A DNA stretch of 64,000 nt. It comes from Meghimatium bilineatum. Lineage: Eukaryota; Mollusca; Gastropoda; Stylommatophora; Philomycidae. How positions within the stretch are numbered: position 1 is the stretch's first letter; each line of letters opens with the position of its first letter. Shown piece after piece: positions 59,820-64,000 of the stretch. The stretch lies in NCBI GenBank assembly GCA_034231615.1, contig CM067310.1:2001501-2065500 (forward strand). The letters run 5' to 3'. The translations under genes were made by a program, and so were the position numbers. A model generated the notes under the pieces. The model did no database searches. It was not told where the DNA came from and was given only the letters and a program-made list of their open reading frames with translations.

Positions 59820-60100
59820 TACCACAGTAATAACCCATCCAGAAATGTCCTTCTTTGTCTCCCCCTGTCTCTTCTTCCCTTGATCTTTCCGGCGGTTACT
59901 AAATGTTCAAGTTTTACTTTCCTCATCACAAGCCCTAAAAACAATGATTATCTGCTTCTAATTTTTGCTATAATTTGTAGTTTTACTCCAAATTTCTGAT
60001 AACTCTGATAACTTCTATATTAATTTTCGTGGATTGTTCATGGAATTTCCATCATTCTTCTTAGAAATCACATCTCAGTTGCAGAAATTGGAAAGTTCTG
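59820..60100 (-). mobile_element. RTE-like LINE fragment
   Basis: The reverse complement matches 2110-2430 in order (GGAAAGATC-AGG, CACATGCCCTAGG-like region, GGTTTCT--GAGGAATGATG). No open frame left. Confidence 0.55.
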
Positions 60101-60294
60101 AAACTAAATGAAAGGTGGCTTCAAAATATCATCATAAAAATGAAGCTTTTTTTTTATCACAAACAAGTAATGGAGGCTTTTATTTATGAACACCAACCTT
60201 CTGAAATAAGATGCTACATACGTTTGTTAAGAGTTAGCAATATAGAACACAATACAAATATATTCGTTCGGCAGAAAATAAACAAAATTTACGG

Positions 60295-60420
60295 GTTGTC
60301 AAGTGCCACTTTTGGCAATGGTGAGACGACTCAAACTTGTTTGGTTTGGACATATAGCGAGACACGACTCACTTTCTAAAACTATTTTGCACGGAACAAT
60401 CGAGGGTGGAAGTGTTGACA
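60295..60420 (+). mobile_element. LINE fragment (family D)
   Basis: Reads LKLVWFGHIARHDSLSKTIL then HGTIEGG, a block seen in many animal LINE ORF2 C-termini. Confidence 0.75.
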
Positions 60421-60499
60421 CAATATCCGCATTAGTACTTTTTTTTAAAATTCCAGAATGTAATTTTAGGACAGCTGTAACAATCTAAAAGTCCATGCA

Positions 60500-62200
60500 G
60501 TTGAGTTGTATGCTCCGTTAGGTTTGTTAAACATTTATCAACAATTAATGTGACAATTAATAATAATTGATACTGCTGTAAAACTGTGTAATAACAGGTA
60601 AAACACAAGGTCGATCAATGAGCGTATCTGAGATCAGATCATAGGGTATGGGTAATGAAAAACTACGTAATTACTATTATCGACTTTAGGAAGCCATAAG
60701 CAGATATTTCTGCTCATTGGTTACAATGTTAACATCGCTTTCAGCAGAAGTATCTGCCGGTTGCAATGGAGCAATGTTAGTGTTCACGTAACTGAAATTG
60801 GCGAATCATAGCTTTCTTGTTCTATTAACTTTCGTTTTCAATATTGTACTGACCTAAGAAAGACGGCTGGTCGTTGTAATATCAAACTTCACGACATTTG
60901 GTATAAGTATATTAGGGCCTAAATCATATTTGTGTATTTATTGGCAGTGTGTAAGTGTAACAAAAACATCCGCTAAACCAGGAAAGGCAAATGAGGTCGT
61001 AATGCTTGGTGTCATTCACACCGTTTTTGTACAAAAAAAAGAAGAAGGGGGGGGGGGTTCCATTTAAATCATGACATCTTCAAATCGTGAATCGTATTTT
61101 ATAGACTTTTGTTTTATTGTATTTTCAGTAAAATCATTATGGAGTTGATTCTGATGGTAAATTCTGGGAGGTATTTAGTTTTTACAGTAGAATACAGTAC
61201 ACCACGCTGGTTTATTTATGTACAAGCCAAACATCAAATGTTTTGAAGTGATTCGCAATAAGACTATGTATAGCTTCAGAGAACGATTTACGGCAAATCT
61301 GAGTGGTTTTTTTTAAATTTTCCCCAGCGATATTATAATAATTTGGCAATGCAACAACAGAAATACGTGTGGTGAATTATGTGTGTTTTACAGTGTTGCC
61401 ATTTCAGATTATTCAGAAAAAGGAAGTCATTTGTTTAATAATAATTTTTTCATTTTTTTGTTTGTTTGTTTTAGTAAGAGAACGTCTTTAGCACATTCTC
61501 ACACGTCTGGTACCGCACAAACACAAACACAATTTACGCTAATATATGCGGTATTCAATTCTTTATTAACATATACAAATATTATTTAAATATCTCTAAC
61601 AACAACAAAATTATCGCGTTTTCAAAATTACACCAACATTAACACAAATTTTCAAAAAAATTATCTTGTTGCAGCAGAGAAATTGCGTAATTGTAAACTA
61701 GCTTAATTGTAAACTGACTAACTAACATTGCAACAAAAAAAAGCTTAGATTCTTGGAAAAAAACACAATCGCAGATCTGATCGAAAAAAACCCCACAAAT
61801 ATGAGAGAGGAAAATCCCAAGAGTGGTAGCTATCCATACCTCTCTAGTTGTGTTGGCAATATTTATATGGTCTTCCGAAAGTCAAGTCCGTGATGATATA
61901 TTGATACCAAATGGCTAATTTAAAACATCTGCCGCTAATGAGTCCGCTATATATCATCTCGATTTTGACATTTTAATCAGTCACAAGTGTTAGTGTTTGT
62001 TTTTGTTGTAATGTCTCTAACAATTCTGCGCGTAACACATCTTTTATGGCAAACAATAAGGACATGTGATGTCTATATTTGCATTTCAATACTGTGTTAA
62101 CCATGAACTTGGCGCAGTGCATATATTCAAACACAACCAGGTGGTTACTATGCACACTATTATTATGATTCACTTCATATAAATTGATGGTGCTATGAAA
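60500..62200. other. Intergenic, no recognised feature
   Basis: AT-rich DNA with A- and T-runs and a G-run (61047-61057). Short open frames show no known motif. Confidence 0.4.
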
Positions 62201-62269
62201 TAAGATCGTATATTTATTGAATATTTAGTCATGCCTCATTGCCTTTGAGAAGACAAACGAAATAGCCCC

Positions 62270-62590
62270 GCCTGCCAGAGGTTCCCAACCCATACCATAG
62301 AGGGTCATAGTGACCCAGAACAATGATGAAGATTATTAAATTGAGTTGTGCACCTTGACGGTTTAGAAAGTAATGGTAACATACTAAGCATAAATACTGC
62401 ATAGAAAATCATCACATCGTCTTCTACGTTCACTCTTTGATAACCGTAACGAATTTTCGTGTGATTTCTGCCAGGGAGGGTGAAGTACGTTGTGCTATTG
62501 GTTTACAGAGGAGCTGCCTCATTCCCCCCTTTCAGCCCAGCACATCTAATTTCGGCATGCTTGTGTGTCAGCTAAGTTACCATAGACTAT
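62270..62590 (-). mobile_element. Mosaic of SINE-1 and SINE-4 pieces
   Basis: 62280-62330 (ACCATAGAGGGTCATAGTGA) and 62470-62590 (GGTTTACAG to TTTCGGCATGCTTGTG) are reverse SINE-1 parts; 62345-62420 is a forward SINE-4 piece. Confidence 0.55.
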
Positions 62591-62591
62591 G

Positions 62592-62905
62592 ACAATCTTT
62601 TTATCTGCCGCCAAGCAAAATCGAGTGGACACTGTGCCGTTGGGCGTTGCATGCCAAAACGTGTCCATGAGTGGTAGTTTCCGAATAGATGGTGAATATG
62701 GATTTAGACTTGGATCGACTACGTCTATTTTGTACGGGAAGTTCCGCTGCAATTTATTCTGTCTCTTGTAATTAGACATCATTACACTCCTTTGTCCTCG
62801 AGCACTGGCCCTTATAACGTCTTTTAGTGTAGATAATTGTTCAACAGTCAAATTGAACTACGGTTAGTTTGCCCTTAGCTGAGGTTCTTTGGTTCACCGA
62901 CATCG
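62592..62905 (-). pseudogene. Unidentified coding-like ORF, broken
   Basis: An ATG at 62903 opens MSVNQRTSAKGKLTVVQF and then stops. One base over, an 85-codon frame continues through STLKDVIRASARGQRSVMMS and NFPYKIDVVDPSLNPYSPSI, then TFWHATPNGTVSTRFC, and runs into SINE-derived codons at its end. Removing one T near 62852 would join the frames, so it looks like a real protein start with one frameshift, or a retrocopy. GC is slightly higher than the flanks. I do not recognise the family. Confidence 0.35.
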
Positions 62906-63124
62906 TGAACTTCTATCCACACGTCCCCTTTGTTTTAGGTCAGTATATGGTGTCTCGTCTTTACCGTACCACACAAACTGCTGCCGGTAGGCAGATGTAC
63001 GCTTGTTCTAGATACTGGACACTTATTTCGTTATGGTTTTGATATTCAAACATATTTGTGCACATATTACTCCCATCTACCGCTGGGTTTCCTTCTCATG
63101 CACTTAATACGAAACGTACTGATC

Positions 63125-64000
63125 CAGAGATTTTCTCAATGTTCTTAGTCAGCTTTCACACAATATATCTCAATGTTCTTACCTTAGTCAACTTTCACAC
63201 AATATATCTCAATGTTCTTAGTCAACTTTCACACATGATATCTCAATGTTCTTACCTTAGTCAACTTTCACACATGATATCTCAATGTTCTTACCTTAGT
63301 CAACTTTCACACATGATATCTCAATGTTCTTAGTCAACTTTCACACAATATATCTCAATGTTCTTACCTTAGTCAACTTTCACACATGATATCTCAATGT
63401 TCTTACCTTAGTCAACTTTCACACATGATATCTCAATGTTCTTAGTCAACTTTCACACATGATATCTCAATGTTCTTACCTTAGTCAACTTTCACACATG
63501 ATATCTCAATGTTCTTACCTTAGTCAACTTTCACACATGATATCTCAATGTTCTTACCTTAGTCAACTTTCACACATGATATCTCAATGTTCTTACCTTA
63601 GTCAACTTTCACACAATATATCTCAATGTTCTTACCTTAGTCAACTTTCACACATGATATCTCAATGTTCTTACCTTAGTCAACTTTCACACAATATATC
63701 TCAATGTTCTTACCTTAGTCAACTTTCACACATGATATCTCAATGTTCTTACCGTAATAAGCTTTCACACATGATATCTCAATGTTCTTACCTTAGTCAA
63801 CTTTCACACATGATATCTCAATGTTCTTACCTTAGTCAACTTTCACACATGATATCTCAATGTTCTTACCTTAGTCAACTTTCAGACATGATATCTCAAT
63901 GTTCTTACCGTAATAAGCTTTCACACATGATATCTCAATGTTCTTACCTTGGTCAACTTTCAGACATGATATCTCAATGTTCTTACCGTAATAAGCTTTC
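63125..64000. repeat. Minisatellite, 39-bp unit, about 23 copies, runs off the end
   Basis: Unit ACTTTCACACATGATATCTC plus AATGTTCTTACCTTAGTCA. Shorter 31-bp units lack TTACCTTAG or similar, and a late variant has CCGTAATAAGC. The array is not complete in this window. Confidence 0.97.

Noticed and set aside
7505-64000. Tandem arrays as CRISPR
   Set aside because: Spacers are not unique, units are contiguous and the genome is an intron-bearing eukaryote.
1-64000. A gene cluster or defence system
   Set aside because: The only two convincing host genes belong to unrelated pathways; everything else is transposon-derived, tandem repeat or unidentified.

Overview
The window is animal nuclear DNA. 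It holds two spliced genes with canonical GT-AG introns, set in AT-rich DNA crowded with non-LTR retrotransposon fragments (mostly RTE-like), Penelope-like ends, tRNA-derived SINEs, mariner/Tc1/pogo-type DNA transposons and many minisatellites. The repeat mix and gene structure fit a lophotrochozoan, most plausibly a mollusc. That is inference; nothing here names the species.

Gene 1 (+ strand, 1747-24988) is an inositol monophosphatase (IMPA1/2-like). Eight coding exons join without a frame break into 275 codons plus stop, with all metal-binding motifs present. Gene 2 (- strand, 55905-34196) is PCIF1/CAPAM, the cap-specific m6Am methyltransferase that binds phosphorylated RNA polymerase II. 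Twelve coding exons join into 618 codons plus stop, with an N-terminal WW domain and an intact NPPF catalytic motif. The genes converge tail to tail across about 9 kb of repeats. They belong to unrelated pathways (inositol recycling, mRNA cap modification), and nothing suggests they act together.

Layout: 1-1746, Penelope-like and RTE relics; 1747-24988, IMPase with TE-filled introns, including an apparently intact mariner (22661-23995) in intron 7; 24989-34195, intergenic, with retrotransposon remnants, two of three copies of an unidentified retrocopied gene and a 43-bp minisatellite; 34196-55905, PCIF1, most of whose introns carry at least one 21-57 bp minisatellite; 55906-64000, minisatellites, LINE relics, a possible PCIF1 5' exon/promoter near 59.1 kb, an unidentified broken ORF near 62.7 kb and a 39-bp array running off the end.

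Points most worth a second look: the retrocopied family with an MGNFNACC-type acylation signal; the minisatellite density (about 10 kb) and its links to transposons; two Penelope-like ends inserted inside tandem arrays; two long near-perfect hairpins; and inverted SINE pairs in PCIF1 introns.
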